This document shows positions 1 to 10,876 of a stretch of DNA of 64,000 nucleotides, piece by piece (the stretch's first letter is position 1; every line of letters starts with the position of its first letter). The position numbers and the translations under genes were made by a program. The stretch lies in NCBI RefSeq assembly GCF_016808095.1, contig NC_068974.1, positions 30,178,825 to 30,242,824 of the forward strand, in the 5' to 3' direction. The notes below the pieces were generated by a model. It saw nothing but the letters and a program-made list of their open reading frames with translations. It was not told the origin of the DNA and did no database searches. This DNA is from Vigna angularis (Eukaryota; Streptophyta; Magnoliopsida; Fabales; Fabaceae).

Positions 1-469
1 TTGAAGGTTAGTTTTCATTTTCGTTTTGAAGAACTTATTTGTTGAACTTGTTTGTTGTTTTTTTGTCGAACTTGTTTGTTGTTGTTTAGTTCAACTTGTT
101 TATTGTTGTTTGATTCAACTTATTTGTTGTTGGTTATTGTTGTTTGTTTCTTATACTACATTATACGTTCATAGTTCTTGCTTTATAAAATACCAAAAAC
201 TGAAATTTGTTGCTTTTATGCTTTTGAAGTCTCGTAAAGTTATAAAAAGGATCACAATTAATAAAAAAAATAAAAGAAAATGGATTAACGTCGTATATTG
301 ACAAAATTCGACCTTAAGTTAACGTCGTATATTGACAAAATTCGACGTTAATTTAACGTTGAATTTTTTAAATTCGACGTCAATTTAACGTCTCTTTATA
401 TGATGTCGTTCACGAATTCACCGTTAAAAGCCCAAAATATTGACGTTGTACGCAATTTTTGTATTAGTG
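1..469. mobile_element. Terminal fragment of a CACTA (En/Spm) DNA transposon
   Basis: The stretch ends at 469 in TAGTG. Read on the minus strand the end is CACTAATACAAAAATTG, the form of a CACTA-superfamily terminus. Just inside are subterminal repeats typical of this superfamily: a 28-bp unit beginning TTAACGTCGTATATTG occurs at 285-312 and 319-346, with further ACGTC/GACGT copies at 346-445. The other end and any transposase lie left of the window. A 3-bp target duplication cannot be tested with one end. Confidence 0.7.
29..150. repeat. TTGTTG-rich minisatellite inside the CACTA end
   Basis: Four to five diverged units of about 28 bp built on GAACTTGTTTGTTGTTG. The small frame at 26-301 translates this as cysteine/valine/leucine runs and is not a credible gene. 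Confidence 0.6.
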
Positions 470-794
470 ATAAAAATTTGCATCTTTAAAAAAGTTGAAA
501 AACTACAAACATATTTACTACGACTTCCTCTAAATATACTAATGTAGCTAAACTAGGACAACCTTTATCCTCTGTTTGCATTATTAGTATTCACCTTAGG
601 CCAATTAGCATATAAAGTTTGTCATATAATATTTGTGAATGAAATCATCCTACCCTCCCTAATTTAAGTATTGAAAAGTTTTAGCACAAAAAAATCGGAA
701 ACAATATTAGTCATATACCTATTAGATTTATTCATAACCATATGCAATAATTTTTAATTTGAAAAACTGCATAAGTAAAAGTAATTGAAACTTG
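470..794. other. AT-rich spacer, nothing recognised
   Basis: Between the CACTA end and the LINE remnant. No frame, repeat or terminal motif stands out. Confidence 0.6.
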
Positions 795-2360
795 AAATCT
801 ATGGTTTCTCATCCTCCAAATAATCCAGATAACAATAGTAATGACAATCCCTTTAATAATTTTAAATAGAAGACTATAAGTAAACTTTATAAATTAAACA
901 ACCAAATCCAAAGAGAAAAACTACAAATCTTGAAAAACCTCCTTCAGTCATTCTCACAACCGCACAACAATAGAATAATGAAAGAAAAAATGAGAGGAAG
1001 ATTCAACATTATTCTTACACAAAGACACATATAGCATAAAACCACACCCCTTTTCTGAAACATATCATTCAGACACATAACATAAACGTTTTAACTGGTG
1101 GTACAACATCCAACCAAATCAAATTTCCTCAATCCACACATTTCACACCAGAAGAGTAAAATTGTTTAGAAACTTTATGAGAAAGTACACCAATATCATT
1201 CAAAATCTAATTAGACACATCCTCATACTCATCAACCATCAAAGAAGAAAAATCATATAAATTGAAAACAAAAGAATAAAAGTTTCAGTAAATACTTCTC
1301 AAAGTCAAGCTCATAACAGAATATAACATTACTTTATCAAAAATAAAAATTATAACCAATTTAAATATCCAAAAATCAGAGCACCAAGCTCATTTCAAAT
1401 ATTAGTACAATCATCCCTACCTAACATTCAAAAAGTATTTTCAAGAATAACATCATATGCATTGTATTATGCCAAATTGATGACAAGTTAAAGAATATAT
1501 ATTTTTACTTACATTTAAAAAATCAAACACGCATAATTTTAACCCAATTCATTTTTCCATAAGCAAACTCTCAAGCTAAATGTAGTATATGAACTTTATT
1601 TTTCAACTAAATATTAGTAATATACAAACCATCGTTTATCTTAGAACCACACAAGAAACATCATCTAATATGGAACAGTCCTCATTTTTGTGAATCCCCA
1701 ATCCAAACAAAATTTTGAATTCATTTTTCCACCTTTAATAAGAAGCTTAATAGGTCTCTTATAAACCTTGAAGCTATAATATAACAAACCAATAACAATG
1801 AATTCACTAGCTGAATTCTCTCCATCACACTAGCTGAATTCTCTCCATCATACTATTCAACTTTCCTTTCCAAGGAGAAAGCTTATTAAAAATCTTATTA
1901 TCAACCAAAGACCGAAAAAATCGTGTCTTAGATGCACCCATAAAAATTGGCACACTCAAATAAATAAAAGGAAAATACCCTTTATTACAAGAGAGAAATC
2001 TCGTAAGATGTTTAACAAAAGAAGAAATAATACTCTAAAATAAGCTTTCTACGAGACTTACCCACTGAATGTCATACTCATGCAAAAAGGATGTCAAATG
2101 CTATAAGGTTCTAGTATTTTTTTTTTCTACAAAAGATAAATATATCATCATTAAAGAAAGTATGAAAAAAAAATTATACCCATAGAACCAACCATGGGAA
2201 GCATAAACTTCTTAAAAATAAGATTTGAAATGTCATTGCTCAAAACCTTTTTAAAAAAAGTAAAGAAAACAGAGGACCTTCTTGTCTAACCTCTCTATTA
2301 CAAATGAAAAATCAAGCAAAAAATTTTGAAAACTAACATAGTACAACACCTTAATTCTAT
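795..2360 (-). mobile_element. Degraded L1-type LINE (reverse transcriptase to C-terminal Cys/His region)
   Basis: No long frame survives, but reading the minus strand across frames gives the order of a plant L1 ORF2. It starts with a template-entry motif of the form VRQEGPLFSLLF (about 2260-2295; family form GVRQGDPLSP). Next come FNDDIFIFC at the catalytic site (2127-2158; family form FADD, first D kept, A replaced by N), PFIYLSVPIFMGASKT (about 1910-1975), and a segment resembling the region after the polymerase (about 1800-1870). It ends in IVITIVIWIIWRMRN (804-848), the usual end of the zf-RVT region. Many stops and frameshifts show it is long dead. The 5' part (endonuclease) is missing, as expected of 5' truncation. 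Confidence 0.75.
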
Positions 2361-2621
2361 TTCTTACATTTTTTTTCCTCTATATATTTTTCCACCTTAA
2401 CAAACATAACATTGTAGCATAATTCATGTACAAAACATAGGTAAAAAATTATTTTTTAAATACTTATTTATAAGTTTTAATTAAAAATAATAATAATTGT
2501 GTATATAAAAACAAAGTCTATTATTTTTATTTCATTAATTATGTTTATATCAAAGCATTCTTAACTTGACAAGAATTATTATGATAAACAATCAAAACTA
2601 AATATCATTGACAACAATGCT

Positions 2622-3109
<488 letters not shown>

Positions 3110-3118
3110 TAAGTAGAA

Positions 3119-3385
3119 GGCTTAATAGTTTACTCGGCCCATATGTTAAATGGATTTTTTTTTTCAGTTTAATACCTGGTTTTAAAAGTGCATACATTGG
3201 ATCCCAAAGTTGTCATGAATCAAGTCTCTTCCGTTAAATTGACAGAAACGGAATTAACTTCCAATTGATGTGGCGAAGGAATCTGTACATCTTCTTCTTT
3301 CTTCTTTGCTTTTCTTGCAACGCCCCAGCTTTTTTTCTCTTTTCTATATCTTTATTAAATAATTTTTTTTCTCTCTCTCCTGAAG
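3119..3385 (+). repeat. Left terminal inverted repeat of the MULE
   Basis: Pairs with 20103-20372 in inverse orientation. The arms share blocks such as AAAAGTGCATACATTGG, TCTATATCTTTATTAAAT and a T-rich stretch. Confidence 0.85.
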
Positions 3386-3432
3386 CATGCATTAAACAAG
3401 CGCACTCTACGTTGATGCACAAAACAGTTTTA

Positions 3433-3729
3433 ATATTCACTCACACCGTTCGGTCATTGGATTACACCATTCGGTCACTCACACCATTTGATCATTTACA
3501 CCATTCGGGCACTCACACCATTCGGTCACTCACACCATTCGGTCACTCACACCTCTTGGCAGACACCATTCGGTCACTCACACCATTTGGTCACTTACAC
3601 CATTCGGTCATTCACACCATTCGACCACTCATACTGTTTGGTCACTCACACCATTTGGCCACTCACACCATTTGGTCACTCACACCATTCGGTCACTCAC
3701 ACCATTCGGTCACTCACACCATTTGGTCA
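3433..3729. repeat. 17-bp minisatellite CACTCACACCATTCGGT inside the MULE
   Basis: About 17 units with single-base variants such as TTTGG for TTCGG. The array continues at 20004-20053 on the far side of the LTR insertion, so the Athila-like element landed inside it. Overlapping frames reading THTIRSLTPFGH are translations of the repeat, not genes. Confidence 0.9.
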
Positions 3730-4986
3730 TGATAATGACCAATTTTACTTCATTATCCAACATCAAATTGATGGAATTTGTCAACTCTTCCTTTACTTTT
3801 AATCTTGTTTAACTCAATTTCTTGTTATTTGTATGTGATTACATTATAAGTTGTAATTAGCCCATTTGATGGCTAATCCCCATTCAAAGAAGCTGGGAGA
3901 AGCTACTCACCAATGAACATTGCCAAAATCCAAGAAAAGAGAGAAGAGGAGCTGAAAAGATGAAGAACCCAGGCTGCTGCAGAGAGTCACGCCGGGCGCC
4001 TACTGACCTAGGCGGCGCCGGGCGTGATATTGTTGACCGAGGTTGCGCCAGGCGCCTGTCTGTCGGGCCGCCGGGCGCGACTTTTGCTGATGTGGCAGAA
4101 ACGGCTTATTTAGTTCTGGAACGCGAAGGGGTTGGCATCTTTGGCATCCCAGACACAAATTCTCTCAATTGGAGCGTCCAGAGGCGAGCTAGGAGCTGTG
4201 GGAACAGCCCTTCTTCATCCTTGGGTCCTCCTCCTTCTTCCATTTCCACCTTTGTTGTAAGATCAAGCTCTCCATTCATGGAGAGCTAGTTTCATTATTG
4301 TTGGGGATTGATGTAACCACGGATCTCTTATGTAAATTACAGTTGTTTTGAATGATTATATGCCTCTTTGATTAATTGTTAGTGTTTAATTCCTTTGCTT
4401 AAAGCTTGTATGATTGATTCAACCATTTCATGATTTTAGGGTTTGCTTGATATTGGGAAATATTGGGTGAATCTAGAACTGGATTAAACACCTAAAGAAA
4501 AGTGTATCTAGGGATAGAACATGGACCTTTGGTTGTCTTGAATCTCAATTCTTAAAGCGGATGAACTTGTTAGATTTTCCAAGGGATTGGAGTTTAAGAA
4601 GTAAGTCTAGGCTCTTTCTACCAAGGGATTGGGTTTGAGTAATTTAGTAGATTGACATTGGCATTTTAATAAAGAGGAAGTGTTTATCTATGCATAAGAG
4701 TGAAGTAGGTGAAATCATAACCCCAACAATATCATTCCATATCATTTCTAATCTTTCATTTTCTAAGTGTTTTCATTATCAAAGATCATTTTTACCATTT
4801 ATGTTACCATTTATGTTTTATCTTTAATTCAATTGCATGAAAACCACAAAAACATGGAATCATTCTTTAGTCTAAATTAGTTAGTTATTATACGATTGTC
4901 TAGGACACGAGTCTCTTGGGAAACGATACCCGGTCTTACCGGTTTTATTACTTGAACGATTCGGTACACTTGCCGAAGTCTCAACA
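3730..4986 (+). repeat. Left (5') LTR of the outer Athila-like element
   Basis: 1257 bp, same length as the right LTR. Differences seen by eye: one base each in the blocks near 3861, 4072, 4236 and 4660. It contains a GC-rich hairpin (3987-4027) and a second GCGCCAGGCGCC palindrome (4045-4056) in otherwise AT-rich sequence. The 109-residue frame at 3960-4289 crosses these and is probably not coding. Confidence 0.95.
3987..4027. repeat. GC-rich hairpin cassette in the outer LTR
   Basis: Arms TCACGCCGGGCGCC (3987-4000) and GGCGCCGGGCGTGA (4014-4027) pair over 14 positions with one mismatch around a 13-nt loop. A second GCGCCAGGCGCC palindrome lies at 4045-4056. The right LTR has the same structure. 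Confidence 0.85.
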
Positions 4987-4992
4987 AGTTTT

Positions 4993-5010
4993 TGGCGCCG
5001 CTGCCGGGGA
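4993..5010 (+). promoter_or_regulatory. Primer binding site, tRNA-Asp type
   Basis: TGGCGCCGCTGCCGGGGA lies 6 bp after the left LTR. It matches the complement of the 3' end of plant tRNA-Asp, the primer usual in Athila-type elements, with one difference. Confidence 0.85.
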
Positions 5011-5149
5011 CGCGTGTTAAACTAGACTTTTGTGTGATTTTCAACCGATTTAGACTTTATCTTTTTGTGTATAATTTTCTATTTTGTTGTATTTTTTATC
5101 TTCATTTTTTGGGCTGACTTGTGGCACGAGTTTGGTTGTTTTCTAGTGT

Positions 5150-6136
5150 ATGCAGGGAAACATCCGTACAAGGAGGACTGTGTCATCTGAACCACTCCTT
5201 GTGGATCCTGAGATCGAGAAAACAGCTCGTAGAAACAATAGTGACACCAGGAGACAGCGAGCTCTAAGTCAACAAGCTGCCCCGCAATCTTCATTTCCTT
5301 TCAACAATCAAGACATAGAATCTTTTGATTCTTCTTCTGTGAACGAGATGGCTGGCGCAGGACCACCTCCAAGGAGAACCATAGGGGACTCAATCACTTA
5401 CACAAGCCCGAGGAATTTCTCAAGCATTGTGAGGCCCACTATGAGTGACAAGCTGGCAGAAATGAAGCCTGCTCTACTCCAGCTCATCAGTTCAAACCAA
5501 TTTTCTGGCCTGGACAATGAAGACCCTCATGCGCATTTGGTCACCTTCTATGAGTTGTGTGGCACTATGGGTGTACAAGGGGAGGATGAAGAAGCATTGT
5601 ACATGAGACTCTTCCCATTTTCTCTGAATGGCAAAGCAAAGGCTTGGCTCCAGTCACAGCCTAATCAAAGTCTTACGAGTTGGGAGGATGTGGAATACAA
5701 ATTTCTAGCACACTTCTTTCCACCATCAAAGAGCACAGAGGTGAAGGCTGCCATTGCTACTTTCGTACAAGGAGTAGAGGAACCACTATGTGAAGCCTGG
5801 GAAAGATTCAAGTCTTTATTGAGAAAGTGTCCCAGTCATGGATTTAGTCTAGAGATGCAAGTGCAGACCTTCTGTAATGGTTTGCAACCTCATACAAAGA
5901 TGATACTAGACGCATCTTTTGGTGGTTCAGTACTTTTCAAGACTGCTGATGAAGCCATTGCTGTGATAGAAAATATGGCTTCTACTGACATGAGAAGCCA
6001 ACATGGGAGGATTCCAGCACAGAGGAGAGGGGTGTATGAACTTAGTGCTCAAGATGCACTACTTGCACAAAATAAGATTCTGGCCCAACAGATGGAACTC
6101 CTAACTCAACATATGGCTGATGTGGCCCAAATTTAA
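5150..6136 (+). pseudogene. Athila-like gag, 5' part, interrupted by the nested element
   Basis: The frame opens at ATG 5150 and codes for gag up to 6117 (about 322 residues). Its last seven codons (6116-6136) run into the nested LTR, which supplies the stop. A basic N-terminal segment is followed by a retrotransposon gag domain at about residues 100-275, with PSKSTEVKAAIATF, EPLCEAWERFKSLLRKCP and ILDASFGG, matching the Athila pattern. Gag forms the particle that packages element RNA. At the insertion point the codon phase continues exactly into the frame at 12789-14441, so gag-protease was open before the nested element arrived and has been broken only by it. Confidence 0.88.
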
Positions 6137-8027
6137 CTTGTTAGCCGTTGCTAGGAATCGGGTTCAATCCCCAAATCCTTGGCAACGGCGCTAAAAACTT
6201 GTTAGTCCAAAAACTTGTTGGGCTCGATTTCGGCAAGTGCACCGAATCGTTCAAGTAATAAACCGGTAAGACCGGGTATCGTTTTCCCAAGAGACTCGTA
6301 ATACTAGAGAATTGTGCGATTAACAACTCATATAGACTCAATAACATAACATCAATATACAGAACAAGTGCAGGAATGTAAATTCATACATAATTACAAG
6401 GTTGGACTTTGGTATTGAAGACACTTGGAAATGGAAAAGACTAGAAATGGAATGAAATGACATTGTTAAGGTTAGTTTTCACCAAAGCACTCTTGTGTAT
6501 AACCAATTTCGTCTCCTCTCTATCAATTTACTAAAGTCAATCCACTAAAACACTCTAGCCCTAATTCCTTAGGTGAAAGAGCCTAGGTTTTCCTTATCAA
6601 ATCCCAATTCCTTGGCAATCTAACAAGCAAAACCCGCATTAAAGAGCTGGGATCTAAGACAACATGTGAATCATCTTCCATTCCTAGAATCAATGACCCA
6701 CAAGGACTCCTATTTCAGTTCCGGGTTTCATCTTACGTTCCCATAATCCATAAAACCCCAAAATCAAGTCATGAACGTTCCCATTACATGCAAGCTTTAA
6801 GATCGGAAACAAGAATACTAGCAATTGATAGAAAAGGCATATATATATTCAAATCATTCAACAATTACACAAGAATTCAAAGGCTACAACTAATCCCAAC
6901 AAGATGGGTTTGGTTCTCCATTTCCATGGAGAACCCTAAAGCTTACAAAATGGAAGATGGAAGAAGAAGGAGACCCAACGGAAGAGGAGGAGATGTTCCC
7001 ACACGCTCCTCGCGCCCTCCATGAGCTCCAGCCGTGAAATCGCGCCTCCAAATGACCAAAGACCGTTAACCCTTCGCGTTTCTGGGTTAAATAAGCTGTC
7101 TGCCTCATCAGTAAAAGTCGCGCCCGGGCGCCCCATTTTCTCACGCCGGGGCGCGAGACTCACTGGAAATATTCAAGTCTGGCGAAAAGTCGCGCCCGGG
7201 CGCCCCATTTCTCACGCCCGGGTGTGAAACTCTCTGGACGCTGAAAGTGGACGAACGTCCACTTCTGCTGGACGAACGTCCTCCTGCATGGACGAGCGTC
7301 CTCTTGCATGGACGAGCGTCCTCTCCTGGACGAGCGTTCTGGACGAGCGTCCTCTGCCTGGCTGGACGAGCGTCCACTTCTGCCTGGCTGGACGAGCGTC
7401 TGCTTCTTGGACGAGCGCCTGCTGCCTCTGGACGAGCGTCCTCTCCTCGGACGAGCGCCCTCCTGGACGAGCGTCCTCTTCTCTGGACGAACGTCCCCCT
7501 CTCTTGGACGAGCGCCCGCTTCTGGGACGAGCGTCCTCGGACGAGCGTCCTCCTGCCTGGACGAACGTCCACTGTCCTGGGACGAGCGTCCTCCTTCTCT
7601 GGACGAGCGTTCTGCTGGACGAACGTCCTCCTGCATGGACGAGCGTCCTCTTCTGCATGGACGAGCGTCCTCTCTGCACTTTGGACGAGCGTCCTCTTGT
7701 GCGTCCTTGCCTGGCTGGACGAGCGTCCTGGCTTGGACGAGCGTCCACAGCGCCTGGCTTGGACGAGTGTTCGTTCTCCTTCGTGGACGAACGTCCGTTT
7801 CTGCTCGTGCTCACTTTGGTTCATCTCTATACATGGTTGGAGACTCTTCCAAGCTCGTTTTTAGCTACAAAATAAGGGATTATTGATGAAAATACATCAA
7901 AGTAGCCAAAAACACAAATATATAGAAAACAAGACAAAGCAAGAGGATTAAGCAAGTTATAAGTTAGAAAGGAGTTGATTTTGCCATTAAAATGATGCTT
8001 AAAATATAGTATAATTTAGCATTATCA
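6118..8027 (-). repeat. 3' LTR of the inner element
   Basis: 1910 bp. It differs from the other LTR at about nine bases plus one 2-bp indel, seven of the nine within the GC-rich part (7020-7790). It holds two CCCGGGCGC hairpin blocks (about 7116-7160 and 7190-7230) and the GGACGA minisatellite. A fossil primer-site-like stretch sits at 6176-6193. Confidence 0.95.
7249..7796. repeat. GGACGA(A/G)CGTCC minisatellite in the inner element's LTR
   Basis: About 25 copies of the near-palindrome GGACG-A(A/G)-CGTCC separated by 3-18 bp of CT-rich spacer. The array is strongly GC- and CpG-rich against AT-rich surroundings. Every frame stays open over it on both strands (residues such as WTSVL, DERPL, ARPGR), which explains a stack of spurious frames. 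Unit length is irregular, so this is not a simple satellite. Confidence 0.93.
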
Positions 8028-10876
8028 AAATACCCCCAAACTTACAACTTTGATTGTCCTCAAGCAAAAGTACTTCTCCTAGCAAACAATTCAATCACAA
8101 TGGTCTAGCAACTCAAGCATAGTTTCAATCAAATAAACAAAATCAATCATGCTTGCTCAACTTATAAATCACATTCAAGAGACAATATAGTCTTAGCAAG
8201 CTAAACTTCAATCATGGTGCTAACAATTTCAAAGTCACATGATAGATGCAATTGATAGATCAACAAACATGGCAAGTTGTTTTCAATGAGTGCATGGAAC
8301 CAATCCTCACCAAGGAAAATGTTTCACTCAAGCACAATGGTGTATAAGGATGTGTGTCTAACTCTCAAATATCACAATGTTACACAAATCAACTTTGCCT
8401 TTTGTTTCAACAATTTCAAACACATTTACAAGCAAGTTACATCACAAGGACTTTGATTGGCTTGTATTGTGGCTGGGCTAAGAAGAAAAATTGGTTTTTC
8501 TGGACAACAAAGCACCTTGAGATAAGAGAACAAACAATTTGATTCATGATATAGCATAGTATCTCTTTTTCTCCAAAATTGAATAAACCACTCTCAACTT
8601 ATTTCCCAACTCTTTTTCATTGAATTCATGTTTTTGTCTTTCTTCTTCTTCTTTCTTCTTTTTCTTTCTTTTTAACTCAACTTATTGTTTTTCTCAATGC
8701 TCCCCTTTTGACAAGAAGAACTCCCCCAAACTTAGACCATTCTCCTCACTCTAATATATATGATCATCTCAACTCAAGGTAAGGAGGTTAAGGATTTTTC
8801 AATAAGCTTAAGGTTTTGGGAATAAGAAAGTTTTCTTTAAGGTTCAAAGGTTTAGCATTGGCTTTTAGGCTCAAAATGTAGAAGAGGTGGAAGAACAAGA
8901 TGGCCTTGATCATTTGTAACATGCAAGTAACTAGTTCAAATAGAGAAACTCAGGCAAAATCAACTATGATTCCAAAGTAATAACATTCAACAATAAACTC
9001 TGAGGCACAACATCTCACAGGTTCACTCAAGGTTCCAAAATTTGATAAACATCATGCCAAGAATATTGATCACAATTAAAACCAAGCATCTATCTAAACA
9101 GATACAAGCAACCACAATCTCTGTTCAACAAGCTCAACCACATAATCTCAATCAGATTTTCAAAACAATTCTCATGGATAAAGAGCAAGCACAACAGATT
9201 TGTATTCAATTCAAGCATAGAAAATTATTCACTCAAATCACCAGACCAATTGCACAAGAACTATCCACAAGGCAAGTCAAAAAGAAATCCAAATACAAAA
9301 AAAAAAAACTGAAAGCAAATAAGTACTGGAAATTAAAACTGAAAAACCGAATTAAAATGGACTCTTTGCATCTCCAGCAGTGTAGGAGACAAGCTTCACT
9401 TTCATCTGCAACATCTTCCTCCAACAATAGCTTATACTCCGCAACTGCTCCACCTCCCCCATCAGTAGGGGCCTGGCCCCCAGGCCATGCTACACGAGCA
9501 GCAAAATCTTCATTTCATATGGTGCTCAACTGACGCATGCCTCAAAGGTTGGCCACTGATGGTTTTAGACTCTTTAATTCCTAAGGAAGATCTTATCCTG
9601 TAACAAGAAAGCTCAAAGCAAAATTAGTATCCCATTTCAACAACTGGAGAGAAGAATCCATAAAACAAACTAAAAGAAATATGCAAAAGAAAGCAAAGAA
9701 ACAAAACAATGAAAGCCAAAACAAACAAAGACAAAAGAACATGAACATAGAGGGAAGTCTTAGAATTAAGCTTCCCAAAGGTACAACAACACAAAAAGGT
9801 ATAAAAACACAACAAAAGGAGTGTGTGAAAGAGTGCAAAAGAATGGGAAACTCATCATAAATCAAGAAAAACAAAAGTGCAGAACCAGAATTTTTGGTGC
9901 TGGGCGCCCCTGGTGCAGCTCGCGCTCGGGCGCCCCTCAGCAGGGGGCGCTTGGGCGACATTGGTGCATCGCGCGCTCGGGCGCCCCTCAGCAGGGGGCG
10001 CTTGGGCGCCATATCAGTTTTCTGCATAATGCAGATTTTTGCGAAATTGGCCACTCACCATGTGATTTTTGGTTCTAGACCTTCATTCAATGCACTCACA
10101 CACCAAACAAGCTAAAACTAACCTAATACACTTATACAAACCATAAAAACAACATCAAAACTCAAAAATCACAACAATGCAAAACTACACAAACATACAA
10201 AACATAAGCTACTAAAGCACATAACACAAAAATCACACAAACACTAGTAAAAAGGGTAAGAAAATTGGGTTGCCTCCCAAAAGCGCTTGTTTAACGTCAT
10301 TAGCTTGACGGATTACTCAATGAAGCGCAAATGTTGATGTTGGTGTGCTCCTTCCACCAACTCCTCTTGAACCACATTCTAGCCACCAAATCAACTCTCA
10401 TAGCTTGAATTCTTTATTTTTGCCCTTCCACTACCTTGACATCTTCAAACACTCAATCCTCTTGATCAACTTTGGCTTGCTAGGCTTGAGTTCATTGTCT
10501 CTCATCAAAGGGTGGTGGTGACTAGTCTTTCTATTTTCCTTCTCCCTTTCTTCATCTTACTTAGCACTTGGAGCATCTTCAAGGGAGGAAGAATTTGGGG
10601 CAGCTTGTGATGCTCAACATAGTTGTCTCCTTGTGTCCTATAATTCCTTCAATCTCAGGGTCTTCATGATGCTTTTGAGGCTGCAGTCCTCGTATGAACA
10701 TCTCCCTGCATACACTTAGACACAATTAGGCTAAAGCCACAAATTAGCCCAAACAAAACTGAAAATCTATTTACAACAAAAGAGTTAGTTCTATATACAA
10801 AATCAAGTCTACATAAGTTAGAAACCTCACAAAAGTCTAGTATTGACACGAGTCCCCGGCAGCGGCGCCAAAAACT
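8028..10876 (-). other. Internal region of the inner element, no intact gene
   Basis: On the minus strand it starts with the primer site (10853-10870) and a leader resembling the outer element's. A gag start vestige follows (ATG at 10709-10711, reading MQGDVHTRTAASKAS then stop), then a short segment like the C-terminal tail of the outer gag-protease frame (about 10330-10440). Next are the shared GACGTTAAACAAGCGCTT block (10263-10300), a GC-rich patch with GCGCTCGGGCGCCCC repeats (9899-10012), an AT-rich stretch, a block conserved with the outer element (8260-8560) and the purine tract (8028-8042). Frames at 9042-9533 and 9593-10054 show no recognisable domain. Confidence 0.82.
10853..10870 (-). 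promoter_or_regulatory. Primer binding site of the inner element
   Basis: Minus-strand TGGCGCCGCTGCCGGGGA, identical to the outer element's site, 6 bp from the 5' LTR. Confidence 0.87.

Noticed and set aside
3265..3802. Two overlapping frames with THTIRSLTPFGH repeats
   Set aside because: Translation of the 17-bp MULE minisatellite; starts in the TIR and ends in the LTR.
3960..4289. 109-residue frame present in both outer LTRs
   Set aside because: Lies wholly inside an LTR across palindromic GC motifs; its duplication is explained by the LTR pair.
7141..7886. Long overlapping frames on both strands rich in WTSVL/DERP/RSS, considered as a repeat protein
   Set aside because: Every frame is open because the GGACGARCGTCC unit lacks stops. 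It lies inside an LTR and is duplicated in the other LTR (11900-12650).
9593..10054. 153-residue minus-strand frame with a hydrophobic stretch in the inner element
   Set aside because: Spans the GC-rich repeat patch and AT-rich DNA; no recognisable domain and no counterpart in the outer element.
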